A stretch of DNA of 64,000 bases, taken from positions 62,001 to 126,000 of the forward strand of contig JASPKZ010010275.1 of assembly GCA_030220185.1 (NCBI GenBank), in the 5' to 3' direction. The translations under genes were made by a program, and so were the position numbers. Shown here piece by piece: positions 1-8,898 of the stretch. Origin of the DNA: Diploptera punctata (taxonomy: Eukaryota; Arthropoda; Insecta; Blattodea; Blaberidae). The notes below the pieces were generated by a model that was not told the origin of the DNA, made no database searches, and saw only the letters and a program-made list of their open reading frames with translations. Numbering within the stretch: the first letter of the stretch is position 1; each line of letters begins with the position of its first letter.

Positions 1-366
1 TTTAAGGAATTCCTCTTCAAACTGCCATCTGGTGTTATTTTGAATGAATCATTTCCTAAACTGCTATCTGTTGTATTTTTGAAGAACTTTGTAATCAAGC
101 TTGGTTCTTCCGGAATCTCAAAGTTCACAGTTCTAGTATGGTTTTTTTGAATATATATTTTTTCCCAAACTGTTAAATCCAAAGGTTTAGATAGATGTTT
201 TAAAAGTTTTGCATATTCAAAAAAACCATACTAGAACTATGAACTTTGAGATTCCGGAAGAACCAAGCTTGATTACAAAGTTCTTCAAAAATACAACAGA
301 TAGCAGTTTAGGAAATGATTCATTCAAAATAACACCAGATGGCAGTTTGAAGAGGAATTCCTTAAA
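1..366. repeat. Inverted repeat of a Penelope-like element 3' coding end
   Basis: Bases 1 to about 158 are the reverse complement of about 214-366, with a short AT-rich spacer. Read on the plus strand, the right arm encodes MNFEIP followed by a stretch with DGS repeats; read on the minus strand, the left arm also encodes LTVWEKIYIQ. The same peptide style recurs at 6.8, 12.25, 28.9, 30.4 and 62.3 kb. I interpret it as the C-terminal end, after the GIY-YIG endonuclease, of a Penelope-like retroelement. The left arm runs off the window. Confidence 0.6.
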
Positions 367-428
367 AAGAACACCAGATGGCAGTCTAGATAATTACCGG
401 CAAAAAGGAGAAAAAATTGACAGTCGTG

Positions 429-480
429 AAAACAGCTGACGATGACGACAAAGTGTCGCCGATACTGCAGTGCTGTGTTT
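429..480 (+). ncRNA. Degenerate hammerhead-like motif in PLE 3' end
   Basis: CTGACGA is followed by a CGAC/GTCG helix II. The expected GAAA is then GATA, and the position after helix III (AC TGCA GT) is G instead of H. Helix I can form between AAACAG and CTGTGTTT. The GAGGTAAG tail follows. By known hammerhead rules it should not cleave. A sister copy lies at 8441-8489. Confidence 0.4.
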
Positions 481-787
481 AAAGAAACATAGATGTATGA
501 GGTAAGAAAAAATCACGATTCATTTAATTATTACTGTTTACAAATATTGTGTTTTATTTGTACAGAAATGAGATTAATATTTTCAGGACATGTAGTATTA
601 AGGTGATTGTAATAGGAATGTTACGACTCTACTATTACATCACCTATTCCTTACCCTTTCCATCTTATCAGTTCTTAGTTGTACCTCATATTGACAACAT
701 TAGTATCCTGAGGAAGAATAAAATGTCAGATGGGGCCTAAAATTAATAAGAAGTCGTGAGAATTGTTGAATTAATTTTAGCTTATAT
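481..787. other. Spacer, no gene seen
   Basis: The PLE tail with GAGGTAAG at about 499 is followed by AT-rich sequence. Short open frames here show no recognisable protein. Confidence 0.5.
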
Positions 788-1472
788 TTAACACATTCAG
801 TACCGTAAACCAGTTAAGGCGTTTAAAGAGACTATCGTGTATGCAGCCGTCGGTCAGTTAACTCGTTTTAGAACGGGCGCGAACAAACCGCGTTTATATT
901 CAGCGCCTAAATATTGTATTGGCTTAGTATGTCTTGGAGATCATAGATGGCATGTAAATGTACATTTTCTATTCCCGTTTGACATGTTTAACCTCGGTGA
1001 ATCCCCTTTTATTTTTAAAACAAACAACACATGGAATTCGTTCACCCAAACTTGCTCCAATGCAGTCGTATATGTTTCTCGTTATCGCACTGTTGTTTGT
1101 GCGTGAGTGAAACCATGGCGAAAGAAAAATATCTCACTGAAGAAGAATTAGTGAATATTTTGTATAATGATGATTCAGGTGATGAACTGATTACTGAATT
1201 AGAAGATTCACAAAGTGAAAGTGAAGATGAACTTCCACTTCCTGAAATTGATACGCTGATACCATGTGATGTCAATCACCCAAGTTATTTCACCATCAAA
1301 TCCTACTAGGATATCTCCTTTAGGTATGTACAAAATTTGAATTTTCTAGGACTAATAGTTTGTGAATAATGGTCCATTTTCTGAAGTGCCACGAAAAGGG
1401 TAGCTGGGATATATAAATGGCTGGCCTGTGGGTTTAAATGCCCTGCTCAGTGCCTGGTACTGAATGTGTTAA
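788..1472. mobile_element. piggyBac-like element, internally deleted
   Basis: A TTAA duplication (788-791 and 1469-1472) flanks perfect 13-bp terminal inverted repeats, CACATTCAGTACC and GGTACTGAATGTG. TTAA targets are the hallmark of piggyBac. The body is 677 bp, far shorter than an autonomous element, and keeps only an N-terminal transposase piece. Confidence 0.85.
1115..1309 (+). pseudogene. piggyBac transposase N-terminal remnant
   Basis: A 64-residue frame begins MAKEKYLTEEELVNIL and continues with an acidic Ser/Asp/Glu stretch, as is usual for piggyBac transposase N-termini. The catalytic DDD domain is missing. Its place inside a TTAA-flanked element supports the call; the protein resemblance alone would be weak. 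Confidence 0.6.
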
Positions 1473-1534
1473 TAATGTCATGATTAAATTATTTTCCTCA
1501 CACCTGTAAGAATTGTTTCTTTTGTTGTTTGTAA

Positions 1535-1690
1535 TTTAAGACTCTTCTAGGCTAACAAAACAAGCACTGTTGTACCAGCCTCAAGGCTATAGAGATGTGG
1601 GACGTCCTAGAAGACGATGGGAAGATGAATTCTAAGAGTGGAACAGACCGACAGCCTACCATGAAGATGATAATGATGATGATTAATACA
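1535..1690 (+). mobile_element. LINE 3' end fragment
   Basis: The frame carries GRPRRRWEDEF, the Gly-Arg-Pro motif found near the end of RT proteins in several LINE families, followed by a (GATGAT)n-like tail. The copy is strongly 5'-truncated. Confidence 0.6.
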
Positions 1691-1865
1691 ATTGAAAATA
1701 TGAAATTCAACATAGTATAAAATAAAACATAGTATGACACAAAGATGGAAGATTTTTACGCAATCATTAAAAAATGATGCTCTTGTTTGTCAATAAGAGC
1801 ATAATCATTTTAACACATACACATAACACTGTCTTTCATAATAAATAAGACGAATACAGAATCAT

Positions 1866-1950
1866 CTTACCTCATAAATTGTTGTGTTCTATTTGAAAAT
1901 GTTTCGATATCCCATGCATGAAAATCATCATCAGTTTTTACTAACTATTG
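1866..1950 (-). mobile_element. PLE terminus with degenerate hammerhead
   Basis: The minus strand reads CTGATGATGA, a GGATATC segment, GAAACATTTTC, then ATGAGGTAAGATG. It has the core halves and the terminal tail of the PLE family but no closing GT for helix III. It belongs to the same subfamily as 3260-3330 and 32340-32420. Confidence 0.45.
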
Positions 1951-2220
1951 ATTTTCATGTGTAAGGAGTAATAAATGTGCCCTGACCGCATTACGAGCAC
2001 TGTGCAGGGTAAGGATAATGACAGGGCTGCTGTCTCAGAGCATCTATCCATGCTCCTCTAAGTATTAACCCCTTTAGAGAGGGTTGCTGCTTCTGCCCCT
2101 TGAGCCATTGTAATGATAGGTAGATGACTAAAAGATGGAGTGGGAGTCGACATCCAGGGCCAACAACATAAAATTTAAGACATTTTGTATGTTCATTCTT
2201 ACCTCTTATAGTTGTTTTCG

Positions 2221-2262
2221 TCGAACATATGTTTCAAGGCTTCTGAGCCCCATCGTCAGCGA
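2221..2262 (-). ncRNA. Hammerhead ribozyme motif, inverted copy
   Basis: On the minus strand TCG precedes CTGACGA. Helix II is formed by GGGG and CCTT with wobble pairs. GAAAC, the ACATATGT palindrome and cleavage triplet GTT follow, then CGA pairs back to TCG. All invariant core bases (C3, G5, A6, G8, A9, G12, A13, A14) are present. Helix III is too short to be stable in one molecule; such motifs are known to work better as dimers. Confidence 0.7.
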
Positions 2263-2536
2263 TTACAGACTGAAAAATATTCAGTCTGTAATCACTGATG
2301 ACGGGGTCAGAAGCCTTGAAACATATGTTCGACAAAAACAACTATAAGAAAACTGAAAAAAAATTCAGTCTGCAATCGCTGACGATGGGGTCAGAATCCT
2401 TGAAACATATGTTTGACAAAAACAACTATAAGAAAACTGAAAAAAATCTGTAATCACTGACGATGGGGTCAGAAGCCTTGAAACATATGTTCGATAAAAA
2501 CAACTATAAGAAAACTGAAAAAAATTCAGTCTGTAA

Positions 2537-2577
2537 TCGCTGACGATGGGGTCAGAAGCCTTGAAACATATGTTCGA
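2537..2577 (+). ncRNA. Hammerhead ribozyme motif, array copy 4
   Basis: A representative intact monomer: TCG, CTGACGA, GGGG..CCTT, GAAAC, ATAT, GTT, CGA. Copies 1 (CTGATGA) and 2, 3 and 6 (CTGACGA) also keep the core. Copies 5, 7, 8, 9 and 10 read CTGATAA or CTGACAA (G8 to A), and copy 11 loses G12. Roughly five direct copies therefore look chemically competent. Confidence 0.7.
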
Positions 2578-3259
2578 CAAAAACAACTATAAGAAAACTG
2601 AAAAAATCTGTAATCACTGATAATGGGGTCAGAAGCCTTGAAACATATGTTCGATAAAAACAACTATAAGAAAACTGAAAAAAATTCAGTCTGTAATCGC
2701 TGACGATGGGGTCAGAAGCCTTGAAACATATGTTCGACAAAAGCAACTATAAGAAAACTGAAAAAATCTATAATCACTGATAATGGGGTCAGAAGCCTTG
2801 AAACATATGTTCGACAAAAACAACTATAAGAAAACTAAAAAAAATTCAGTCTGTAATCGCTGACAATGGGGTCAGAAGCCTTGAAACATATGTTCGACAA
2901 AAACAACTATAAGAAAACTGAAAAAAATTCAGTCTGTAATCGCTGACAATGGGGTCAGAAGCCTTGAAACATATGTTTAACAAAAACAACTGTAAGAAAA
3001 CTGAAAAAAAAATTCAGTCTGTAATCACTGACAATGGGGGTCAGAAGTCTTGAAACATATGTTCGACAAAAACAACTATAAGAAAATTGAAAAAAATTCA
3101 GTCTGTAATCGCTGACGATGGGGTCAGAAGCCTTAAAACATATGTTCGACAAAAACAACTCTAAGAGGTAAGAATGAACAGACAAAAGTGTTAATTATTA
3201 AACAAACCTCTTAATTTTACTTCATATTGTATTTTGAAACTTAAAATTTGACAATTTGG

Positions 3260-3420
3260 AAAAGCTGACAATGATACGGACCGGATATCGAAACATGTAA
3301 ATGAAACACAAATATTTATGAGGTAAGATGACTCTGTATTCACTTTTTTTATTAAGAAGAACCTCATAATGTTACTTCCTGTTGTAATTTATTACGCGTC
3401 TTCTATCTTTGTATCATAAT
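3260..3420 (+). mobile_element. PLE terminus, degenerate hammerhead subfamily
   Basis: CTGACAATGATAC, a GGATATC segment and GAAACATGTA are followed by ATGAGGTAAGATG, then the box AACCTCATAATGTTACTTCC at about 3360. The same tail-plus-box order occurs at many PLE ends in this window. Confidence 0.5.
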
Positions 3421-3764
3421 ATACTATTTTTTTGTCTTTCAGACATGAAAAGGAAATCACAAAAATATAGTTTCAGAGTCACAAAAATTAAGTTTCATTG
3501 GTAAAAAATAGCTTAAGATACTAGTGGCCATGTTCAGAGAAAGCTATCGTTTCAGAAATTCTTGTCCCGTTATCATCTCATATCTGATTGGTCATGGGTC
3601 GACCTTTAAAAAAAAAAAAGTTCACAGATTTTATTAAAAAGAAAAATTTCACTGAAAGCTGAAGCCTTTCAGGGCTGAATAACAGTTTGTACTCGACAAT
3701 CCCGGTTGCAGCAGCAGACACGTCACCACTACAATCACCAGCACCAATCGTCAGTCATACTTAC

Positions 3765-4003
3765 ACTTCCTTCTTAAGCTTGCCCTGTTCGTTCTGCCAT
3801 ACGATCGGAGACTGAATTGCTTTAAGAAAGTCTTTCTGAGTCTGTAGCTGAGATTTCAGAGCCGACACCCACTCGTCGTGTTTCTCTTTGGACGATGCTT
3901 GACACATGTAAGATAGATTTGGTTTACGTGGATCTGTCGAGTGGATCACAAACTTCAACGGATCGCCATCGTCCGCATGCTCCTCCAAGCTCATTTTGTT
4001 CAC
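3765..4003 (-). CDS. trio: Trio-family RhoGEF exon: C-terminal half of PH domain
   Basis: The minus-strand exon starts after acceptor TGTGCAG with VNKMSLEEH in phase 0 and ends at donor GTAAGT with two bases of the next codon. It encodes the second half of the PH domain that follows DH2: beta strands around PLKFVIHSTD, then the C-terminal helix around EWVSALKSQLQTQKDFLKAI, closely like animal Trio/Kalirin. The PH domain helps position the DH domain on the Rho GTPase at the membrane. It joins the exon at 7391-7581 in phase. No later exon was found between here and base 1. A LINE sits just upstream of the acceptor. Confidence 0.88.
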
Positions 4004-4019
4004 CTGCACATTTAACAAA

Positions 4020-4657
4020 ACAGAGTTTACAAAATCTTTTATATCACGTCCAAAAATTTACAAAAGTTGTAATTTTATGTGACTCCAAAGCAGCCATTCT
4101 TGTATAACACGAGACACAACACCCAAAAGCATAAAAATTATCGAATGTCACAAAATAATAAAACAGTTATCCTGTCTACATAAAAAAGTTGTACTTCAAT
4201 GGATTCTGGCCCATTGTGGAGTGACAGGCAATGAAATAGCCGATTTTCTGGCCAAGAAAGGTAGCAAAATTGTTTCGAACCCAACTTCTACTCCAGTTTC
4301 CTTTCACTCTATAAAAAGAACTATCTCAAATAAATTTATCAATAAACTTAGAGAAGAATACACCACCAAAACATCTGGAAAGCTTATGACATTACTACAT
4401 TATAAAGAAAATCTGCAGTAGCAACATTCAGACTGCTAAGGGGACATGACTGCCTGAATAAATACCCACACAGACTTGGCATAACAGATTCACCTAAATG
4501 CCCTTTTTGCAATTTAAATGAAGATATGGAAAGAAACCATCTACTGCGTTGTCCAGCTTTTGTAGAAGAGACCAGCCTTTCTGCTAAATATTGGAGTGCA
4601 AGAGAGCGAATGATTTCATTATCAAGTGCTCGACATTAGATACCAACCAACCAACCA
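4020..4657 (+). mobile_element. 5'-truncated LINE with RNase H domain
   Basis: Fragmented frames give an RNase H-like segment (VVILCDSKAAILV, then GVTGNEIADFLAKKGSK) and a Cys/His C-terminus (CPFCNLNEDMERNHLLRCP). The copy ends in an (ACCA)n tail. A 12-bp duplication, ACATTTAACAAA, flanks it at 4008-4019 and 4658-4669. An RNase H domain fits LINEs of the I/R1/Jockey group. Several frameshifts make it dead. Confidence 0.85.
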
Positions 4658-4745
4658 ACATTTAACAAAGCTAATCATTCTCTAAAAAAACAACAAATGA
4701 GGAAAATTTTCAAGAATTCAAATACCTAGAGAAAAATGACTATAA

Positions 4746-5050
4746 TCACCACTGTGGTCTTGCAGTTGGCCCAGGTTTGATTCCCGGTTGGGTCAGGCCC
4801 CTGAGTGAGGTTTTTTTCAGGGTTTTCCTCACTTGTGAGACAAATATCAGGAAGCTTATGGCCCAACAGTCGCAGAAAAACATCCGGCCATCATCATCAT
4901 CCTTATTATCATCCTTCACTGATGTGGACAGCAACTGGAAGCTACTACACCTATAATTTCCTAGTAAAGCTGCAAAGCATACCATGAAAATGCTATGATT
5001 ACAGTGAAAGACCTGCCCTCGGGCAGAATTACAATGGATGGATGGAATCA
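4746..5050 (+). mobile_element. SINE family A copy
   Basis: A tRNA-like head with B-box-like TTTGATTCCC is followed by a conserved body: GAGGTTTTT..CAGGGTTTTCCTCAC, then GGAAGCTACTACACCTATAA, then GTGAAAGACCTGCCCTCGGG. Matching copies lie at 46414-46566, 53397-53700 and 55425-56110. Confidence 0.7.
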
Positions 5051-5059
5051 GGAATAACA

Positions 5060-5370
5060 TAAACTGAAAGTAAATGGGATTATACGGGGTCTTCGTGACC
5101 AGCTTCATGGGCTAGTCGGTGGTCAGAGTTTCTGACTGCAGTTCATAAGGTCCCAGGCTAAATTCCTGGTCAGACTATAGGAATTTTTCCTTAAAAAGTA
5201 TTATTCCTGTGGTTGCCCATGGTCTGGAATTTAGGTTAAGGGCTCTCCAGGCACTCTACTATAATTTTTCACCCATCATATCATCGGAGTAACGTAACTC
5301 CGCTTTCCAGATTCCCCAACCTAAGAAATGGATTACAATTCTGGCAATGCTAGGGGACAATTAAAATTTT
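5060..5370 (+). other. Unclassified repeat-like spacer
   Basis: Contains a GGTCAGAGTTTCTGACTGCA stretch and ordinary AT-rich sequence. No ORF or family was recognised. Confidence 0.35.
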
Positions 5371-5790
5371 CAATCTCACCAGATATCTTACACAATATCT
5401 ATGACTAGAGCAAGGAACTCACTTCCCAGTCATGTCAGGGATTGTTAATCGCTATCATTATTTAAATCCAAATTAACTGATATCTTAAGTTCGACACAAT
5501 GAAAACATTAACTGCATAACAACTATATAGAACATTCCATTAATAATCATCTAGGAAGCTACTTACTTTATTTTATATCATTTTAATTTTATTATATTCT
5601 ATATTTTTGATAGTATTAGCTAGTATTAGATCACATCATCATTGTATTTTGTTTAGTCTGTATTTAAATAATATCTTAAAATTGTAATATATATGTAATT
5701 TTTGTATAATTCTATTATTCGCTGGTTGAGTGGAAGAGAAGGCCTTATCGCCTTAACTCTGTCAGCTAAAATAAAGCATTATCATTATCA
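5370..5790 (+). mobile_element. LINE 3' end with 3'UTR (Jockey/CR1-like)
   Basis: The frame ARNSLPSHVRDC followed by LFKSKLTDIL resembles the C-terminal signature common after RT in these LINEs. A 3'UTR follows with CTGGTTGAGTGGAAGAGAAGGC and AATAAAGC, then (ATC)n. The same 3'UTR signature recurs near 16220. Confidence 0.6.
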
Positions 5791-6003
5791 TCATCATCAT
5801 TATCATCATCATTATTATCATTATTATTATTATTATTATTATCATCATCATCATCATGAACAAATTCGTTTTAGGCCATGTGGCCTGTACGGTAAACCTA
5901 GCGAAGATGGTCTTGATCTTTCCACCGATGTTTTGGTCTTCCTTGGTCCCTATGTCCAGTTGGGGTATATTGGAATGCCAATTTTGGAAGTCTATTTCTT
6001 GCC

Positions 6004-6037
<34 letters not shown>

Positions 6038-6040
6038 CAC
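5775..6040. repeat. ATC/ATT microsatellites around a short unique segment
   Basis: (ATC/ATT)n at about 5775-5855 and (TTA)n at about 6005-6037 enclose a segment with TTAGGCCATGTGGCCTGTAC, which reappears inverted at about 20873. Confidence 0.8.
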
Positions 6041-6776
6041 TCCAGTTTGCAGATGACCAATTGATATTGGCTCAAGAATTTGAAGATATAGAATACCTCA
6101 CTAGAAAATTAATACAAGAATATAGTTTATGGGGTTTAAAGATCAATATGGATAAATCTAGATATATGACAATAGGGGATCTTCCTCAAGATTTAATACT
6201 AGAAGAAGATTTAGGGACAATTAAATACACTGAAGAATATAAGTATTTGGGAATTAAAATTACTAAAGATGGAAAACAAGAAACAGAGATAAGAAACAGG
6301 ATCAATATAGGAAAGTATGCTATATCTGCCCTAAATGGAATAGTATGGGACAAACATATCTTCAAAGAAACAAAAAAAACTATTTTTAATACAATAATCA
6401 GAAGCATTATTACCTATGGAGCTGATGTGTGGACTTTAAATGCACAAATGAAAAAAAAATTACTCGCCACTGAAATGGACTACTGGAGACGTGCTGCAAG
6501 AATATCCAGGAAGGATAAAATCAGAAATTCATATATAAAAGAAAAAATGCAGGTACAATATTCAATATTAGATTTTATAAAGAAGAAACAATTAAATTGG
6601 TACGGACACATTAGAAGGACGGAAGAAGGAAGACTACATAAGATAATCATGGATTGGGAACCACAAGGAAGGAAAAAGAAGGGTAGAGCAACTATTACTT
6701 GGATTCAGGGAATCAATTAAGCTAAGAGGGAATGGGAAATAGAAGAAGATAGATATATGGATGAACAGACAAGAAT
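6041..6776 (+). mobile_element. LINE RT C-terminal fragment
   Basis: It starts inside the RT palm at FADDQLIL (one frame jump), then is open from 6061: thumb, ITYGADVWTL, RRAARISRKDKIRNS, LNWYGHIRR. It stops early after TWIQGIN. It is about 60 percent alike in pattern to the LINE at 22712-23780. The 3' end is joined directly to PLE sequence. Confidence 0.85.
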
Positions 6777-7010
6777 GGAAATTTCGACATTCCGGATGAA
6801 CGTGACCTCATCTCGAAGTTCATCAAATCAATACCAGATGGCAACGATATCTCGAAGTTCATCAAATCAACACCAGATGGCAACGTTATAGAGGGAGATT
6901 CCAACGAATATCCGGTAGTCATAATGGCGGTTGAAAATGAATGACAAGATCATTTGAAAACTATAGTTACTGTGTTTAATAAAACATGAAATATGAGGTA
7001 AGATGTAAAA
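6777..7010 (+). mobile_element. PLE 3' end fragment
   Basis: Encodes NFDIPDERDLISKFIKSIPD and then a duplicated DISKFIKSTPDGN segment. A GAAAAC..TATAGTT remnant of the hammerhead region and ATGAGGTAAGATG follow. The CTGANGA half is gone. Confidence 0.6.
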
Positions 7011-7119
7011 ATGACTTATTAATTTATTATAGAAAAATGTGTTGAAACAAATGTGTAGTTAACTGTGAATATGGATACAGGAAAAATGTATATTCATTGT
7101 AAAAGCCGGAATAATAAAA

Positions 7120-7120
7120 A

Positions 7121-7160
<40 letters not shown>
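7120..7160. repeat. (ATT)n microsatellite
   Basis: About 13 uninterrupted ATT units. Confidence 0.9.
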
Positions 7161-7161
<1 letters not shown>

Positions 7162-7390
7162 CAAACCTGGGGCCACTAATCAGGAAGCAGATGTGCTACT
7201 AGCCAACCAAACTTGGTGGACCAAAATATATAAAATTTAGCTATTCTTACAGTTATATGAATGCAAAATATGGGCTCTACTTTAAGGGAGGAGAGAATAT
7301 CACGATTATTTGAGAATGAAGTGGTTAGGCACATTTTTAACCAAAAAAAGAGACAATTCCTTTTTCTATTGTTTTGGTTCTACAACTTAC

Positions 7391-7581
7391 CTGAATATGA
7401 GCTTTATGTATATATACAGGATTGGTAAATTGAGTCTTTTTTCCAACAGCTTCACTGAAGATAATAATCTGCTCGAACAGAAAACTTGCAATTCTTTTCC
7501 CTTAAAATTAAATGCTGAAGCACCTTCACAGCAGACTAGAGTTTCATTGATTAGCAACCTGCCCTGCGCAGTTATCTTCCC
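7391..7581 (-). CDS. trio: Trio-family RhoGEF exon: N-terminal half of PH domain, one-base frameshift
   Basis: The acceptor GTGTGTTTCAG precedes GKITAQGRLLINETL; the donor is CAG/GTAAGTTG. The first frame runs to KGKELQVF and then becomes nonsense. The frame beginning LFEQIIIFSEAVGKKTQF carries on the expected PH strands to the donor. The exon is 191 bp, and adding one base near 7480 (homopolymer side of TTTTC/TG) gives 192 bp, phase 0 to 0, matching both neighbours. The peptide follows GRLQGFD of the exon at 11686. Confidence 0.88.
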
Positions 7582-7691
7582 CTGAAACACACAGACATTT
7601 AAATATCTCAAAACAAAGATCCAACTCATTTTTAATTCAGTTAAATATTGTTTATTTTTTATTATTTCACTCACCTCATACTTCATAATTT

Positions 7692-7743
7692 CATAGCAGA
7701 CCCAGGGTTTCTTCACATCTTTTGTGACATTCTCAATGCTGTG
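7692..7743 (-). ncRNA. Hammerhead-like motif, variant core TTGAGAA
   Basis: Helix I CACAGCA/TGCTATG (6 of 7 pairs), helix II GTCAC/GTGA, GAAAC and the palindromic helix III ACCCTGGGT with triplet GTC are all present. The first core strand reads TTGAGAA instead of CTGANGA, so C3 and G8 are both changed. Confidence 0.5.
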
Positions 7744-8181
7744 TCACGTTCACAACTTATGAATTATGAAGTATGAGGTGAGTGAAATAATAAAAAATAA
7801 ACAATATTAAAAAGCTCATAGTGTTATTTCCTATCTACATAACTTACTATCAGGTTAATTTTAATTTAGTTGAGTTGTTTCTTGACTCACCTCATACTTC
7901 TTAGCTCCCTCACGATCCGGATTTCGTCACTCTATTTGTGACATTCTCAATGCTGTTCATGTTCACAACTGACATCCAATGGTCTCCTCTCCTGCAGACT
8001 GATCTCTGTGCCATCTGATGTCTGGCCGATGAACTTCCAAATCAATCCCCTCTCCTTATCATTTTGAAATACCCAGTGATAAGGAGAGGGGATTGATTTG
8101 GAAGTTCATCGGCCAGACATCAGATGGCACAGAGATCAGTCTGCAGGAGAGGAGACCATTGGATGTCAGTTGTGAACGTGA

Positions 8182-8233
8182 CACAGCATTGAGAATGTCA
8201 CAAAAGATGTGAAGAAACCCTGGGTCTGCTATG
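8182..8233 (+). ncRNA. Hammerhead-like motif, variant core TTGAGAA
   Basis: The plus-strand counterpart of the motif at 7692-7743, with the same two core changes and the same intact helices. Confidence 0.5.
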
Positions 8234-8261
8234 AATTATGAAGTTCACGTTGTGAACGTGA

Positions 8262-8313
8262 CACAGCATTGAGAATGTCACAAATGATGTGAAGAAACCC
8301 TGGGTCTGCTATG
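8262..8313 (+). ncRNA. Hammerhead-like motif, variant core, tandem copy
   Basis: A direct duplicate of 8182-8233, offset by exactly 80 bp, which is the same spacing class as the array at 2.3-3.1 kb. Confidence 0.5.
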
Positions 8314-8440
8314 AATTATGAAGATGAGGTAGTGAAATAATAAAAAATAAACAATATTAAAAAATCTCGTAGTGTTATTTCCTATCTACATAACTTAATC
8401 AGTTAAATATGTTGACAAAAGAAAAAATTGACAGTCGTGA

Positions 8441-8489
8441 AAACAGCTGATGATGGTGACAATGGTCGCTGATACTGCAGCACTGATAC
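8441..8489 (+). ncRNA. Degenerate hammerhead-like motif
   Basis: CTGATGA is followed by a six-pair helix II (GGTGAC/GTCGCT with wobbles), but GATA replaces GAAA. It is preceded by GACAGTCGTGAAAACAG, as at 429-480, and followed by AAGGTAAG. Confidence 0.4.
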
Positions 8490-8540
8490 AAAGAAGTATA
8501 AGGTAAGAAGAAATCACGATTCATTTAATTCTTAAGAAAA

Positions 8541-8765
8541 AAATATGTTTGAACCGGGGGTCGAACTCTGGATCTCTGACTCTATAGATCAGTGCTATAA
8601 TCGTTATGTCATTCGAACTTTTATTAGCAATGTTAATATAAGGTGAATTGTGTAAGTGGAAAGAAATTTGACATTCGCATCGGAAGTCCGAATGGCATAA
8701 TGGTTATTGCACAGATGTACAGAGTAAGAGATCCGGGGTTCAACTCCTGGTTTGAACATCATTTT
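8541..8765. repeat. Inverted pair of tRNA-like SINE fragments
   Basis: Minus-strand copy at about 8550-8620 and plus-strand copy at about 8690-8755, each with an A-box-like TGGCATAATGGTTATTGC or its counterpart and a B-box-like GGGTTCAACTC or GGGTCGAACTC. The cloverleaf is too degenerate for a tRNA gene. Confidence 0.5.
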
Positions 8766-8766
8766 T

Positions 8767-8898
8767 ATTGACGATTTTTATTATTAATTTAACACTTCTC
8801 ATAGAAGGATAAATTATATTTGAAGAGAAAAATTTTTCTCTTCAAATATAATTTATCCTTCTATGAGAAGTGTTAAATTAATAATAAAAATCGTCAAT
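8767..8898. repeat. Perfect 132-bp palindrome
   Basis: Two 66-bp arms (8767-8832 and 8833-8898) are exact reverse complements with no spacer. The arms are the outer end of SINE family B, so two SINE-B ends meet head to head. Confidence 0.9.

Larger units (their letters stand above)
2185..3240. repeat. Foldback element with tandem hammerhead array
   Basis: One inverted copy (2221-2262) faces eleven direct copies. Their GAAACATATG box starts at 2318, 2402, 2480, 2563, 2640, 2723, 2800, 2883, 2966, 3052 and 3135 (the last is AAAACATATG), a spacing of 77-86 bp. Each monomer holds CTGANGA or a variant, GGGG..CCTT as helix II, GAAAC, palindromic ACATATGT as helix III, then TCGAC. TTCAGT and ACTGAA in the linkers can pair as an outer helix I. 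The array begins with an inverted TTACCTCTTATAG end, ends with CTAAGAGGTAAGAATG, and is followed by an ACCTC..TTACTTC box near 3206. Confidence 0.85.
7649..8398. mobile_element. Composite PLE foldback with three hammerhead-like copies
   Basis: Flanked by a 12-bp duplication, TCAGTTAAATAT (7637-7648 and 8399-8410). It contains inverted arms (about 7985-8060 against 8085-8165, with GGAAGTTCATCGGCCAGACA), a PLE-type peptide with KFIGQTSDGTEIS, one minus and two plus hammerhead-like motifs, GAGGTGAG tails and GTGTTATTTCCTATCTACAT boxes. It was inserted in the intron about 60 bp 5' of the Trio exon at 7391-7581. Confidence 0.7.

Noticed and set aside
2135..3185. Several 60-76 codon ORFs with repeated SYSCFCRTYVSRLL
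   Set aside because: They are by-products of the tandem hammerhead array; the RNA motif explains the conservation better than a protein.
5702..6064. 120-codon His/Tyr-rich ORF
   Set aside because: It is a translation of ATC/ATT microsatellites plus LINE 3'UTR.
8767..8898. Rho-independent terminator
   Set aside because: It is a very long perfect palindrome in animal DNA made of two SINE ends; a bacterial terminator reading is not sensible.
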